Positions 40,244 to 50,143 of a DNA stretch of 64,000 nucleotides are shown one piece after another. The notes below the pieces were generated by a model, which worked only from the letters and a program-made list of their open reading frames with translations, searched no databases and was not told where the DNA came from. How positions within the stretch are numbered: the stretch's first letter is position 1; each line of letters opens with the position of its first letter. Source of the DNA: Marasmitruncus massiliensis (GTDB taxonomy: Bacteria > Bacillota > Clostridia > Oscillospirales > Ruminococcaceae); assembly GCF_900186535.1 (NCBI RefSeq), contig NZ_FYDE01000004.1, forward strand, positions 248,001 to 312,000. Direction: 5' to 3'. Position numbers and translations under genes: made by a program.

Positions 40244-42016
40244 ATGAAATTGAAGAACTTTAAAATCAGCAAAAAGCTTGCGGTAGCTTTTGGAACGGTA
40301 ATTCTCCTTTTTGCAGTAACCGTTGCTGTTTCCATGATTGGAATGTCAGCCATATCTGCCGATTTTTCAACTTTTTATAACGAGTCTTATGTTGTGGCCA
40401 CACAGACAATGAATATGCGCAGGGGATTTCAGAGTGCGGAAAAGTATATGCTCAGCGCGATTACCAGCAAGGATTCAAAATCAGTTCAGACCAATATGGA
40501 TTTATGCCAGGAACAATTAACCGCTTTGAAGGACCTTGTGGGGACTGTAAAAGCGAAGCTTACTCAGGACCAGCAGATGATGGAGGAGTACGAACAAATG
40601 ATGAATTCCTCCATTCCGATCAAAGAAGAAATCTTTAAAGCGTTAGAAGGAGGTCAGAAGGATGCGGCGCTTACCACATACCAGCAGGAATACGCGCCGC
40701 TGCTGCAAAGTGCCCGGGATGTTCTGAACCAGATTGGAACCAATGCTTCCGAAAACGCGGACGACTTTTATCAAAGAGGTCTTTTGGCACAGAAGGAGGC
40801 GTTTCTTTTGTTAATTGCGCTCAGCATAATTTCTTTGGCTGCCATTTTGGTGTTCTGTGTCTATATCATTATCAGCATTACCAAACCGCTAAAGGAAATT
40901 GACCAGGCGGCGAACCGGATGGCACAGGGCGACATGGGCGCAGCCGTAATCTATATATCCAAAGACGAACTGGGGCATCTGTCCGAAAGTATGCGGGAAA
41001 TGATGGATTTCCTGCGTTCCTATATTAACAATATTTCCGAAGTACTTGGAAAGATGGCCAAAGGGAATATGGATGTTACGATTGAAATGGATTATAAAGG
41101 GGATTTCGCGCCTATTAAAACATCCATGCAGCGCATCCTGTTTTCTTTGAATGACGCGCTCACTAAAATCAGCCAGTCATCGGAGCAGGTGGCCGGCGGT
41201 TCCGAACAGGTATCAAGCGGCGCGCAGGCGCTTAGCCAAGGCGCAACGGAACAGGCGAGTTCTGTGGAAGAACTTGCGACTACCATCAACGAAATTTCGG
41301 TAAAAATCAAAGAAAACGCACAGAATGCGCAAAAGGCAAACGATATGGTTGGAGAGACAACGGAAAAGCTGACCTTTGGAAATCAAAAGATGGAAGATCT
41401 GATTTCAGCCATGAATCAGATTACAGAGACCTCCAATCGGATCGGAAAGATCGTAAAGACGATCGACGATATTGCGTTTCAGACCAATATCCTGGCTCTG
41501 AATGCCGCAGTAGAGGCCGCAAGAGCGGGTGCCGCCGGCAAAGGCTTTGCCGTGGTTGCGGACGAAGTCAGAAACCTTGCCGGTAAGAGCGCCGAAGCGG
41601 TGAAGGATACGACCGCACTGATTGAAAATGCAATTCAGGCTATTTCGAATGGAACAACTATGGCGGACGATACCGCAGAATCAATCAGAGCAGTGTCTGC
41701 TTCCGCGAAGCTGGTCTCGGATTTGGTCAACCAGATCGCGCAGGTCTCCAACGAGCAGGCAACCGCTGTTTTACAGATTACGCAGGGTGTGGATCAGATA
41801 TCCGGCGTGGTGCAGACAAATTCCGCCACGGCGGAAGAAAGTGCCGCCGCGAGCGAGGAACTGTCCGGGCAGGCCCAGATGCTCAAGCAGCTGGTCGGCC
41901 ATTTTAAACTGAGCGGGAAAACCGTTTTCAATGAACAGCCTGCGGATTTGCAGGATGAATTGCCTTCTGTCAGCCAGACAGATGAAACAAAAGAGCTGAC
42001 GTTCGACAAGTATTAA
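40244..42016 (+). CDS. Methyl-accepting chemotaxis protein, 4-helix-bundle type
   Basis: 590 aa from the ATG at 40244 (AGAGGGG upstream). TM1 is at about 10-32. A periplasmic-type four-helix bundle (about 35-185) follows, then TM2 (about 190-215), a HAMP pair, and the cytoplasmic signalling domain with the hairpin tip [25 protein letters not shown]-terminal tail follows. It senses an external ligand and controls CheA at the pole. No che genes adjoin it. The 4HB ligand is unknown; its neighbour at 42248 is another receptor with a different sensor. Confidence 0.93.
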   Translation: MKLKNFKISKKLAVAFGTVILLFAVTVAVSMIGMSAISADFSTFYNESYVVATQTMNMRRGFQSAEKYMLSAITSKDSKSVQTNMDLCQEQLTALKDLVGTVKAKLTQDQQMMEEYEQMMNSSIPIKEEIFKALEGGQKDAALTTYQQEYAPLLQSARDVLNQIGTNASENADDFYQRGLLAQKEAFLLLIALSIISLAAILVFCVYIIISITKPLKEIDQAANRMAQGDMGAAVIYISKDELGHLSESMREMMDFLRSYINNISEVLGKMAKGNMDVTIEMDYKGDFAPIKTSMQRILFSLNDALTKISQSSEQVAGGSEQVSSGAQALSQGATEQASSVEELATTINEISVKIKENAQNAQKANDMVGETTEKLTFGNQKMEDLISAMNQITETSNRIGKIVKTIDDIAFQTNILALNAAVEAARAGAAGKGFAVVADEVRNLAGKSAEAVKDTTALIENAIQAISNGTTMADDTAESIRAVSASAKLVSDLVNQIAQVSNEQATAVLQITQGVDQISGVVQTNSATAEESAAASEELSGQAQMLKQLVGHFKLSGKTVFNEQPADLQDELPSVSQTDETKELTFDKY

Positions 42017-42020
42017 TCAT

Positions 42021-42075
42021 TCACCAATCAAAAAGGTCCCGTATCCGACTGGATGCGGGACCTTTTTGATTGGTG
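42021..42075 (+). terminator. Terminator of the first chemoreceptor
   Basis: Long stem: TCACCAATCAAAAAGGTCCC pairs with GGGACCTTTTTGATTGGTGA, with a short inner loop. Confidence 0.9.
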
Positions 42076-42247
42076 AATGTTGCAAGTCACAAATTGTAAA
42101 GATGATTTCACATACGCCTTGTGATTGTTACAAATAAATAAATTTTATGAAAAAATTTTGTAACATATGTGTTGATTATTGCAATTTTATGTCGAAAATA
42201 AATGCAAAGGTTGTATGGTAGAGATCACTTTAAGTAGGAGGGGTATT

Positions 42248-44287
42248 ATGAAAAAAGCGCGGAAAACCAGTATTTTTCAAAAAATGATGATTGGAATCTG
42301 TCTGCCTGTGGTTATGATCTGTTTGGCGGCGGCGATTCTCTCGCTGCGGGCGGTTGTCCAGCCGATTGTCAATTTAACGACACAGGAATTAACGACAAAA
42401 TCGCAGGCATCGGCTTATCAGGTCAATGAATTTTTTACGCGGTATTTTGAAATCAGCCGACAGATGGCAGCCAATACGCAGTTTGAGGATGTCCTCTCCG
42501 CTACGAAAACAGGGGGAAATTTAACGGGGGCAGCGGGATTTGCCAGCCTGAAACAAACGATGATCAATGTGCAGCAGACGGATTCGGAAACTATTATGGC
42601 GGCATGGATCGCCGACTTTGACACAAGCCAGCTGACGCAGTCGGACGGCTATACATCCGATGCCAGCTGGGATGTCACCTCCAGGCCGTGGTACGCCCAG
42701 GTTACGGAAGCCAAGGCCACCATTTTGACAGAGCCCTATGTGGATACAGCAACCAAGAAGATGATTGTCAGCGTAATAGCGCCGGTGTTTCAGAAAGGGG
42801 CCGGCACGATGGTCGGTGTGGCGGGAATTGATTTTTCGATTGACAGCCTCTATTCGATGATGCAGGGCTATACGCTGGGGGAAACAGGATTTTTCCTTCT
42901 GTCCACAAAAGGCGGTGTGCTGATCTATCATCCGGACAGCAATCAACTGCAAAAGAATGTGCAGGAGGCGGACCTTTCTGAAAATGCAGTCAACGCGATT
43001 TTGGGTCAGCAGACGGGAGAGATTCTCTACTCGGCTATGAACCAGAAGGCGCACGGATACCTGACACCTGTTGGGCAAACGGGCTGGACAGTGATCAGCG
43101 GACTTCCGGATAAGGAATTCAATGGCACGGTTGATGCCATCCGTTTCACGGTAATTGCTGTTTTTGGAACCGGGATTTTACTTTTAGCAATTCTGCTGGT
43201 CTTTATTTCACGCAGTATCACCAAACCCCTCAAAAACCTCGCAGGTGTTGCAAACAGAATTGCGGACGGCGAGCTGGATGTTTCGGTTGATATCCGCGCG
43301 AACGATGAGGCTGGTCAGGTTGCAGAGGCAATTGCACGGACCGTTGAAAGACTCAAAGCCTATATCAATTATATCGGAGAAGTTTCCGCAGTGCTCGACC
43401 AGATTGCTGACGGGAATCTGGTATATGACCTGAAATATGATTATACCGGGGAGTTCGCTAAGGTGAAACAATCGCTGGAGCATATCAGAAGTACGCTGAC
43501 CCAGACGGTTTCCCAGATTGTCGTGACCGCGGAGCAGGTCTCGTCCGGCTCGAACCAGCTTTCTGACGGGGCACAGGCGCTTGCGCAGGGGGTCACCGAA
43601 CAGGCGGGCTCTGTTGAACAGCTCTCAACTGCGGTGCTGTCTATGGCGGACATGATCGAAAAGAGCGCCGTGGACGCCGCGGACGCAAAGAACAAGTTGG
43701 CGCAGTCGGAATCCGAAGTAGCTCAGAGCAACCAGTATATGCAGGAAATGATTTCGGCTATGGCGGAAATCAGCGATAAGTCCGGACGAATCGAAAGCAT
43801 TATTCAGACCATTGAAAACATTGCTTTCCAAACCAATCTGCTTGCCTTGAATGCGGCCGTTGAGGCAGCGCGCGCGGGAACCGCAGGCAAGGGATTCGCG
43901 GTTGTTGCCTCGGAGGTTAAGAATCTGGCTACCAAAAGCTCGGAGGCGGTGAAGAATACGTCCCAGTTGATTGCAGAGTCGATTGAATCGGTGAAAAACG
44001 GAACGGATATCGCAGGCCAAACCGGAACAATTCTGCAGAAGGCAACAGAAAGCTCACGGGAAGCGGTTTCCCTGATTGAAAAAATTTCTGCGGCGTCCAG
44101 TGAGCAGGCAGACCGGATTCAGCAGGTAAAATCCGCTGTCGGGCAAATTTCGTCAGTGGTGCAGACCAATTCCGCAACCGCTGAGGAAAGTGCCGCAGCC
44201 AGTGAGGAACTGAACGGGCAGGCGCATATGCTGAGTGCCATGATGTCAAAATTTACGGTGGGTGAAAAAGACCCTATGAAAGTCTGA
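42248..44287 (+). CDS. Methyl-accepting chemotaxis protein, dCache sensor
   Basis: 679 aa from the ATG at 42248, with AGGAGGGG just upstream. TM1 (about 15-38) is followed by an extracellular double-Cache domain (about 45-300) with the hallmark segments SRPWYAQV and [22 protein letters not shown]2 lies near 305-330. HAMP and the signalling domain with the tip [21 protein letters not shown] complete it. dCache domains bind amino acids, organic acids or polyamines. Given the neighbouring organic-acid uptake operons, a carboxylate ligand is an attractive guess. Confidence 0.93.
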   Translation: MKKARKTSIFQKMMIGICLPVVMICLAAAILSLRAVVQPIVNLTTQELTTKSQASAYQVNEFFTRYFEISRQMAANTQFEDVLSATKTGGNLTGAAGFASLKQTMINVQQTDSETIMAAWIADFDTSQLTQSDGYTSDASWDVTSRPWYAQVTEAKATILTEPYVDTATKKMIVSVIAPVFQKGAGTMVGVAGIDFSIDSLYSMMQGYTLGETGFFLLSTKGGVLIYHPDSNQLQKNVQEADLSENAVNAILGQQTGEILYSAMNQKAHGYLTPVGQTGWTVISGLPDKEFNGTVDAIRFTVIAVFGTGILLLAILLVFISRSITKPLKNLAGVANRIADGELDVSVDIRANDEAGQVAEAIARTVERLKAYINYIGEVSAVLDQIADGNLVYDLKYDYTGEFAKVKQSLEHIRSTLTQTVSQIVVTAEQVSSGSNQLSDGAQALAQGVTEQAGSVEQLSTAVLSMADMIEKSAVDAADAKNKLAQSESEVAQSNQYMQEMISAMAEISDKSGRIESIIQTIENIAFQTNLLALNAAVEAARAGTAGKGFAVVASEVKNLATKSSEAVKNTSQLIAESIESVKNGTDIAGQTGTILQKATESSREAVSLIEKISAASSEQADRIQQVKSAVGQISSVVQTNSATAEESAAASEELNGQAHMLSAMMSKFTVGEKDPMKV

Positions 44288-44310
44288 AACAGGCGTATTC
44301 ATTAGGTATC

Positions 44311-44363
44311 AAAAAAATCGAAACCCGGTTTTTCAATCAGAAACGCCGGGTTTCGATTTTTTT
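44311..44363 (+). terminator. Terminator of the second chemoreceptor
   Basis: AAAAAAATCGAAACCCGG pairs with CCGGGTTTCGATTTTTTT, followed by T-rich DNA. Confidence 0.9.
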
Positions 44364-44444
44364 GCCCAATGTTCAACACTTGTTTCATCGCGCATTGCTT
44401 TTATGATATAATCTATTTAGCTGAATTTTACGGGGGTTGTGACT

Positions 44445-46349
44445 ATGAAAGAGATCGTACTGATTGCGCCCTACGAAAAGATGTATGGCTTGTCGCTTGA
44501 ACTGATAAAACAACATGGGTATACGAATGTGGACGTTGCGAAGGGTGACCTCCGGGAAGGCGTAAGAGTCGCCAACCAGGTAGTGGACGCGGGGGCAAAG
44601 GTCCTGATTTCGCGCGGGGGAACATTTACGCTCATCAAGGATGCGATCAATGTGCCGATTGTCGAGATTCAGACGAGCGCTTATGATGTCATTGCAAATG
44701 TCCGGAATGTGATCGGACAGGACCAGCCGCTTGCCATTGTCGGGCACCGCAATATCGTGTACGGCTATGAGCTGATCAAGGATCTGGTACAGACGGTCAA
44801 AAAAGTGGATATCGAACGCGGAGAAAGTGTCGACGAAAAAATCAGGCAATGTGCCCGGGAGGGTATCACTGTATTTATCGGAGACGCTGTTGTAAACGGA
44901 GTCTGCAAGCGTCTGGGCTATACCTGCTATATGCTGGAAAGCGGCGAAAATGCAATTTGCGCAGCGATTGAGGAGGCAAGCCGGATACTCATAGCGTCCA
45001 AGCACGAAATTGAGCGCGCGAAACGGTATATGACGCTGATTGACTACGTGCATGACGGCGTACTGGCCACCGACGACCAGAACAGGGTGCTCCTGTTCAA
45101 TTCGGTTGCACAGGAAATCCTCGGGATGCCGCGCGAAGATGTGATCGGTCAAAAAATCGATGACCTTGTGGGTACGGAGACGGTGCTGGCGGAAATCGCG
45201 CAGGGAGCCCAGTTGATTGATCAGGTGCGCCGGCTGAACGACACCCAAATCACCATCAGCAATATCCCGATTGAGGTTAATCACGAAAACAAGGGCTCGG
45301 TTGCGGTCTTTCAGGATATTACCAAGCTGCAGAATCTGGAAAAGAAGGTTCGTATTCAGCTTACCGAAAAAGGATTTATTGCAAAGAACACCTTTGATTC
45401 CATTATTTATCGAAGCAAGGAAATTGCACACTGTATTTCAATTGCCAGGAAATTCAGCTGGTATGATTCCTGTGTCCTGATTGAGGGGAACTCCGGCGTC
45501 GGGAAAGAACTGTTTGCCCAGTCGATCCACAATGAAAGCCGGAGAAGGCCCGGCCCGTTTGTGGCGATCAACTGTGCCGCCCTCCCGCGCAGCATCATTG
45601 AAAGCGAACTGTTCGGCTATGTGGAAGGCGCGTTTACCGGCAGCAGGAAGGGCGGAAAAGCAGGCGTTTTTGAGCTGGCCCATAAGGGCACCATCTTCCT
45701 GGATGAAATCAGCGAGCTGCCGATTGACTTGCAGGGGCGGCTGCTACGTGTGATTCAGGAACGCGAGGTCATGCGGTTGGGCGACAGCAAGGTCATCCCG
45801 CTGGATGTGCGCATCGTCTGCGCGACGAACCGGGATTTAAAGGAGATGGTGCGGGAGGGGAACTTCCGCCGCGACCTGCTTTACCGGATCAATACGCTCT
45901 CCTTTTATATCCCTCCGCTCAACCAGCGCAAAGAGGATATCGAAGTGATTGCGCAGCATTTTCTGAACCGCTATTGCAAACGTTACGCCAAGGAGATTGA
46001 CGGCTTCAGTACGGCAGCCATGCACTATCTGATGGACTACGAGTATGAGGGAAATATCAGGGAACTTCAGGGGATGGTGGAGCGCGCCGTCATTATTTGT
46101 GAAGATACCATGATTAAACTCAGCGATCTTAACGGCGGCAGAGCCGGGCAAACAGAAGCAGCCGGGAACGACCCCGCTGTGGCAGACGCGCTGACGGAGG
46201 ATTTACCGAGCCTTCAGAATGTGGAAAACCGTTACATACTTTCCGTATATGAGAAATGCGGAAAATCGCCGGCAAAAACCTGCGACATTCTCAAGATCGA
46301 CCGGTCTACTTTATGGAGAAAGCTGAAAAAAGCAGCTGCGCAGGTGTAG
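44445..46349 (+). CDS. PrpR-family sigma-54-dependent activator
   Basis: 634 aa from the ATG at 44445 (GGGGG 8 bases upstream; GTG 44439 is an alternative). Residues 1-175 are the PrpR N-terminal sensor (IVLIAPYEKMYGL, RGGTFTLIKDAINVPIVEIQ). A PAS domain follows (about 200-300), then the AAA+ domain with Walker A EGNSGVGKE, the sigma-54 contact loop EGAFTGSRKGG (GAFTGS instead of GAFTGA), Walker B TIFLDEISELP, and a Fis-type HTH at the C-terminus (KTCDILKIDRSTLWRKLKK). It should bind the inverted repeat at 46353 and open the sigma-54 promoter at 46561 for catabolic cluster 2. Confidence 0.92.
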   Translation: MKEIVLIAPYEKMYGLSLELIKQHGYTNVDVAKGDLREGVRVANQVVDAGAKVLISRGGTFTLIKDAINVPIVEIQTSAYDVIANVRNVIGQDQPLAIVGHRNIVYGYELIKDLVQTVKKVDIERGESVDEKIRQCAREGITVFIGDAVVNGVCKRLGYTCYMLESGENAICAAIEEASRILIASKHEIERAKRYMTLIDYVHDGVLATDDQNRVLLFNSVAQEILGMPREDVIGQKIDDLVGTETVLAEIAQGAQLIDQVRRLNDTQITISNIPIEVNHENKGSVAVFQDITKLQNLEKKVRIQLTEKGFIAKNTFDSIIYRSKEIAHCISIARKFSWYDSCVLIEGNSGVGKELFAQSIHNESRRRPGPFVAINCAALPRSIIESELFGYVEGAFTGSRKGGKAGVFELAHKGTIFLDEISELPIDLQGRLLRVIQEREVMRLGDSKVIPLDVRIVCATNRDLKEMVREGNFRRDLLYRINTLSFYIPPLNQRKEDIEVIAQHFLNRYCKRYAKEIDGFSTAAMHYLMDYEYEGNIRELQGMVERAVIICEDTMIKLSDLNGGRAGQTEAAGNDPAVADALTEDLPSLQNVENRYILSVYEKCGKSPAKTCDILKIDRSTLWRKLKKAAAQV

Positions 46350-46352
46350 TTA

Positions 46353-46405
46353 TTTGCAACGATGATTGCAATTTACAATTCGTGTAGTTGCAAATTGCAA
46401 TCATT
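46353..46405 (+). promoter_or_regulatory. Upstream activating inverted repeat for the PrpR-like activator
   Basis: Repeated TTGCAA elements form an inverted repeat: ATGATTGCAA and TTGCAATCAT, with GTTGCAA and TTGCAAC also opposed. It lies about 150-200 bases upstream of the -24/-12 element, the usual enhancer distance. Binding by the 44445 protein is inferred. Confidence 0.65.
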
Positions 46406-46560
46406 TATAAAAACGTTACATAGCAGGAAAAAGCGGAGAATTATTTTGGTATAAAATGCCGAACAATTCTTCGCTCTCTTTTTGACTTTCCAACAAAAGC
46501 GAACTGTAATTGTTATATAAATGTTATAAAAATCCTTTTTTTCTGAATAGCAGCATGGGT

Positions 46561-46576
46561 TGGCACGCTTTTTGCT
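46561..46576 (+). promoter_or_regulatory. Sigma-54 promoter (-24/-12) of catabolic cluster 2
   Basis: TGGCAC (46561-46566), five bases, TTGCT (46572-46576) matches the consensus exactly, and the upstream base T makes it TTGGCACG. About 75 bases to the kinase ATG. Confidence 0.9.
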
Positions 46577-46650
46577 TCTTAGTTAAGGCGTAGCGGGTTT
46601 TGGCTGGTGCCCAAAGGCCAGCACGGTTTTTCAGAAAACGAGGTGAATTT

Positions 46651-47898
46651 ATGATTATCATAGCAGATGATTTGACCGGCGCCAGCGATTCTGCGGTCCC
46701 GTATAAAGAAAACGGTTTTTCCACGATTGTGGAAGTTCTCTATGAAGACGGGGATATTGAACGCTACAAGGAATACGATATCCTCTCCATCAACGCGGAT
46801 ACGAGGTGGCTGGACAGCCGGCAGGCGTATGAGAAAGTATATTCGATTACGCGCCAGATGAGCGGTATTGATTGCATCTATAAAAAAATCGATTCTGTAT
46901 TGCGAGGCAATCCCGCTTCCGAACTGGATGCTGTGATGGACGCAATGAATTGCAGGCTGGCGCTGGTGGCGCCGAGCTTTCCGGAAAATGGAAGGATTGT
47001 CTGCGGGGGGATCCTGGCGGCCGGTGATCTGCGGATTGATGCGGTGGAGCTTTTTGCCCAGGGTATGGAACGAAGGGTAGAAGGGGTATTGCTGGATACG
47101 GTGCGAAAAGGCACAGAAAGTCTGGAAGCCTTCCTGAGGGAAAAACAGGCGGGAGGAACGGAAGTCTTTGTGCTGGACGCCTGCACCGACGAAGACCTGA
47201 AGATCATTAAAGAGACGGCAAAGCTGTTTGAAGAAAAAAAGGTTTTGTGCGGCTCCGCAGGGTTTGCCAAGCAGGTCAGCGGCGATGAAAGCATGGTGGG
47301 ATGCGGGTCTGAGTTCCCGCGTAAGAAAAAAGAGAACAATGCCCGCCTGATTTTAGCCGCGATCGGTTCCCGCAGCGTAGAAACGGCTTGTCAGGTCAAA
47401 AGGGTATCGGAGCTTTTTCAGGTCCCGATTGTGCAGCTTGAAACGAAAATGGTTCTGAACGGCTGCGCAGACAGGGCGGTAAGAGCGTGTATGGACCGCC
47501 TGACGGAAGTGATCGGGCAGAACGGGGAGCTGGCTCTGGTTACGGTGGACAGTTTATTCCGTGAAAATGAAACCGCGGCCCAAAGCGGCCGGGAAGAAAG
47601 CGAACAGGCAATGCAGATTGTCGAAGCGCTCGGGAAAGTGGTGAAGGAGGTTTACAACAGATTTCATGTGGAGGCGATCATCTCCACAGGCGGGGATACG
47701 TCGCTGCAAATCTGTAAAGCGTTTTGCACCTCCGGAATCGAACTGCTTGATGAAATCGCCCCGGGTATTCCGATCGGCAGGATGGTAGGCGGAGAGGCAG
47801 AGTCCACTTTGATTGTCACAAAATCGGGAGGATTCGGAATCGGCGATGCGCTGGTTCAGGTCATTGAATATATTCAGCGGCGTAAGCAATTCTCATAA
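46651..47898 (+). CDS. Four-carbon acid sugar kinase family (DUF1537, DtnK/OtnK-like)
   Basis: 415 aa from the ATG at 46651, chosen because MIIIADDLTGASD is the conserved start and GAGG lies upstream. The N-domain continues with KKIDSVLRGNPASELDA. The C-domain has IISTGGDTSLQICKAF and GEAESTLIVTKSGGFG. It probably phosphorylates a C4 sugar acid such as D-threonate or D-erythronate at C4. It is the first gene of the sigma-54-driven operon with ADH, PdxA2 and transporter genes. Confidence 0.9.
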   Translation: MIIIADDLTGASDSAVPYKENGFSTIVEVLYEDGDIERYKEYDILSINADTRWLDSRQAYEKVYSITRQMSGIDCIYKKIDSVLRGNPASELDAVMDAMNCRLALVAPSFPENGRIVCGGILAAGDLRIDAVELFAQGMERRVEGVLLDTVRKGTESLEAFLREKQAGGTEVFVLDACTDEDLKIIKETAKLFEEKKVLCGSAGFAKQVSGDESMVGCGSEFPRKKKENNARLILAAIGSRSVETACQVKRVSELFQVPIVQLETKMVLNGCADRAVRACMDRLTEVIGQNGELALVTVDSLFRENETAAQSGREESEQAMQIVEALGKVVKEVYNRFHVEAIISTGGDTSLQICKAFCTSGIELLDEIAPGIPIGRMVGGEAESTLIVTKSGGFGIGDALVQVIEYIQRRKQFS

Positions 47899-47913
47899 AG
47901 GGAGGGATACATC

Positions 47914-49065
47914 ATGCAATACCAGATTCAGGTTCCGTCCCATATTTATGGGGGACAGGGCAGTATTGAGAAGCTGCAACCAATACTGGAACGGCATCAT
48001 GCGAAAAAAGTCCTGCTGTTTACAGATCAGGGCGTGCGGGGGGCTGGCCTCTGCGACAGCATAACCGAACAGATTTCAAAAGCGGGTGCTTCCTGCCGGA
48101 TTTTTGACGGGGTAACCGCGGAACCGTCCACCTATGATGTTGACCGCGTGATCCGGCAGGCGGCGTACGAGCAGGCGGATCTGCTGGTCGCGGTCGGCGG
48201 CGGCAGCGTGATGGATACCGCAAAGCTGGCTTCGGTACTGATCGGGGCGGATGATACGGTCTTTGACCTTGTGCGCGACCCGTCTCTGGCGAAAAAGAGC
48301 ATTCCTTCGGTGATGATTCCCACAACCTGCGGTACGGGATCGGAAGCCACCTGCAATGCGATCGTGGCGATTCCGGAGGAAAGCTCCAAAAAAGGCATCG
48401 TCAACGCGGAGATGATACCGGATGACGTGATTCTGGACGTCAATATGATTGCGAAGCTTCCCAAAGCGATCGTTGCGGCGACCGGCGTGGACGCGCTGGC
48501 TCATGCAGTGGAATGCTACACTTCCAAAAAGGCGACGCCGATGAGCGACACCTATGCGCTGGCAGCGGCCAAGCTGATTTTCGCAAGTCTGGAAGAGGCC
48601 TACCGCGACGGTGATAATTTAAAAGCCAAAGAACAGCTGCTGTTAGGGGCATTTTACGGCGGCGTGGCAATCACCGGCTCGGGAACGACCGCCGTTCACG
48701 CACTGTCTTATCCGCTGGGGGGTAAATACCATATCGCGCATGGGGTCTCAAACGCGATTTTGTTTGCTCCGGTTATGGCGTACAATCAGGAAGCCTGCGA
48801 AGGCCGGCTCGCGTCGCTCTGCGATACAATCTGTCCCGAACGGGCGGGGGACAGCCAACCGGCGAAAGCGGCATATGTGGTTGAACGGATTGCGCAGATT
48901 GTCAGGAAGACGGAAATCCCCACCAGCCTGCAAGAATTTGGCATTGGGGAAAGTGATCTGGAGTTCCTGGTTCAGGCGGGAAGCCAGCAGCAGCGTCTTC
49001 TGGTAAACAACCGCAGAGAGTTCAGTCTTGATGATATCCGGGCGATCTATCGTCAGGTGATTTGA
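47914..49065 (+). CDS. Iron-containing alcohol dehydrogenase family
   Basis: 383 aa. NAD binding: GGGSVMDTAKL, then PTTCGTGSEATCNA. Metal region: ATGVDALAHAVECYTSKKATPMSD, then YPLGGKYHIAHGVSNAILFAPVM, with three His/Asp ligands. It oxidises or reduces a hydroxy-acid or aldehyde with NAD(P). GGGAGG lies upstream. It may make the oxo-acid that the kinase phosphorylates, or reduce an aldehyde product. Confidence 0.9.
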   Translation: MQYQIQVPSHIYGGQGSIEKLQPILERHHAKKVLLFTDQGVRGAGLCDSITEQISKAGASCRIFDGVTAEPSTYDVDRVIRQAAYEQADLLVAVGGGSVMDTAKLASVLIGADDTVFDLVRDPSLAKKSIPSVMIPTTCGTGSEATCNAIVAIPEESSKKGIVNAEMIPDDVILDVNMIAKLPKAIVAATGVDALAHAVECYTSKKATPMSDTYALAAAKLIFASLEEAYRDGDNLKAKEQLLLGAFYGGVAITGSGTTAVHALSYPLGGKYHIAHGVSNAILFAPVMAYNQEACEGRLASLCDTICPERAGDSQPAKAAYVVERIAQIVRKTEIPTSLQEFGIGESDLEFLVQAGSQQQRLLVNNRREFSLDDIRAIYRQVI

Positions 49066-49093
49066 GACGAAAAAGGAGGAGACGGCGGCTAAT

Positions 49094-50128
49094 ATGACTG
49101 TTAAACCGATTTTAGGGATCACCATGGGGGACCCGGCGGGGATCGGGCCGGAAATTACCATTAAAGCGCTTTCGCATCAGGACATCTATCAATCCTGCCG
49201 CCCGATTGTAGTGGGAGACGCCCGGGTTTTGGAAAAAGCGGTGTCTCTGGTAGACTGCAAAAAGATCAGAATTCACCCGGTTATGGCAGTTGAGGACGCG
49301 CAGTTTGAATTCGGCACCATTGACGTATACGACCTGAAAAATACCGATATGGATGCGCTGGAATACGGAAAGGTCTCCGCGATGGCGGGGGATGCCGCGT
49401 TTACGAGCGTGAAAAAAGTCATCGAACTGGCACTGGAGAAGAAAATTGACGCGACCATCACCAACCCGCTCAATAAGGAAGCCATGAATCTGGCGGGACA
49501 TCATTTTTCCGGACATACGGAAATCTATGCGGAATATACCGGCACGAAAGATTACTCTATGATGCTGGCTGACGGCGACCTGCGTGTCGTGCATGTCTCC
49601 ACCCATGTTTCCCTGCGGGAAGCCTGTGACCGTGTGAAGAAGGAACGGGTGCTCAAGGTCATCCGGATTGCAAATCAGGCCTGCCGGGATATTGGAATTG
49701 TATCTCCGCGGATTGCGGTGGCGGGACTAAATCCGCATGCCGGAGAAAATGGGCTGTTCGGGCGGGAAGAGATTGATGAGATTCTCCCTGCCGTGCGGCA
49801 GGCGGCTTCCGAAGGCATCTGCGTGGAGGGGCCGCTCCCTCCGGACACCATTTTTTCAAAAGCGCTCGGCGGCATCTATGATATTGTTGTCGCCATGTAC
49901 CACGATCAGGGACATATTCCGCTGAAAGTGCTCGGGTTCCAGTATGACAGACAGGCAGGGAAGTGGAAAGCGGTCAATGGAATCAATATTACGTTGGGGC
50001 TGCCGATTATCCGCAGTTCGGTGGATCACGGCACAGCGTTTGATCAGGCCGGCAAAGGAATTGCCAGTGAACTTAGTTTAATCAATGCCATCGAGTATGG
50101 CATAAAATTAGCAAACAACCGCAAATAA
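49094..50128 (+). CDS. pdxA2: PdxA-family 4-phospho-threonate-type dehydrogenase (PdxA2-like)
   Basis: 344 aa. The PdxA signatures are GITMGDPAGIGPEIT, ITNPLNKEAMNLAGHHFSGHTE, GLNPHAGENGLFG and AMYHDQGHIPLK, including metal-binding His residues. Classical PdxA works in vitamin B6 synthesis; a kinase of the DUF1537 family next door is the hallmark of the PdxA2 branch. That branch oxidises and decarboxylates 4-phospho-D-threonate or -erythronate to DHAP, CO2 and NADH. No pdxJ is adjacent, which supports the catabolic reading. Confidence 0.88.
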   Translation: MTVKPILGITMGDPAGIGPEITIKALSHQDIYQSCRPIVVGDARVLEKAVSLVDCKKIRIHPVMAVEDAQFEFGTIDVYDLKNTDMDALEYGKVSAMAGDAAFTSVKKVIELALEKKIDATITNPLNKEAMNLAGHHFSGHTEIYAEYTGTKDYSMMLADGDLRVVHVSTHVSLREACDRVKKERVLKVIRIANQACRDIGIVSPRIAVAGLNPHAGENGLFGREEIDEILPAVRQAASEGICVEGPLPPDTIFSKALGGIYDIVVAMYHDQGHIPLKVLGFQYDRQAGKWKAVNGINITLGLPIIRSSVDHGTAFDQAGKGIASELSLINAIEYGIKLANNRK

Positions 50129-50143
50129 AGAGGAGGAAACATA

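Larger units (their letters stand above)
46350..46650. other. Regulatory intergenic region of cluster 2
   Basis: No gene; holds an upstream activating sequence and a sigma-54 promoter (listed). A GGCTGGTGCC/GGCCAGCAC-like inverted repeat at about 46600-46625 overlaps the 5' leader. Confidence 0.7.
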
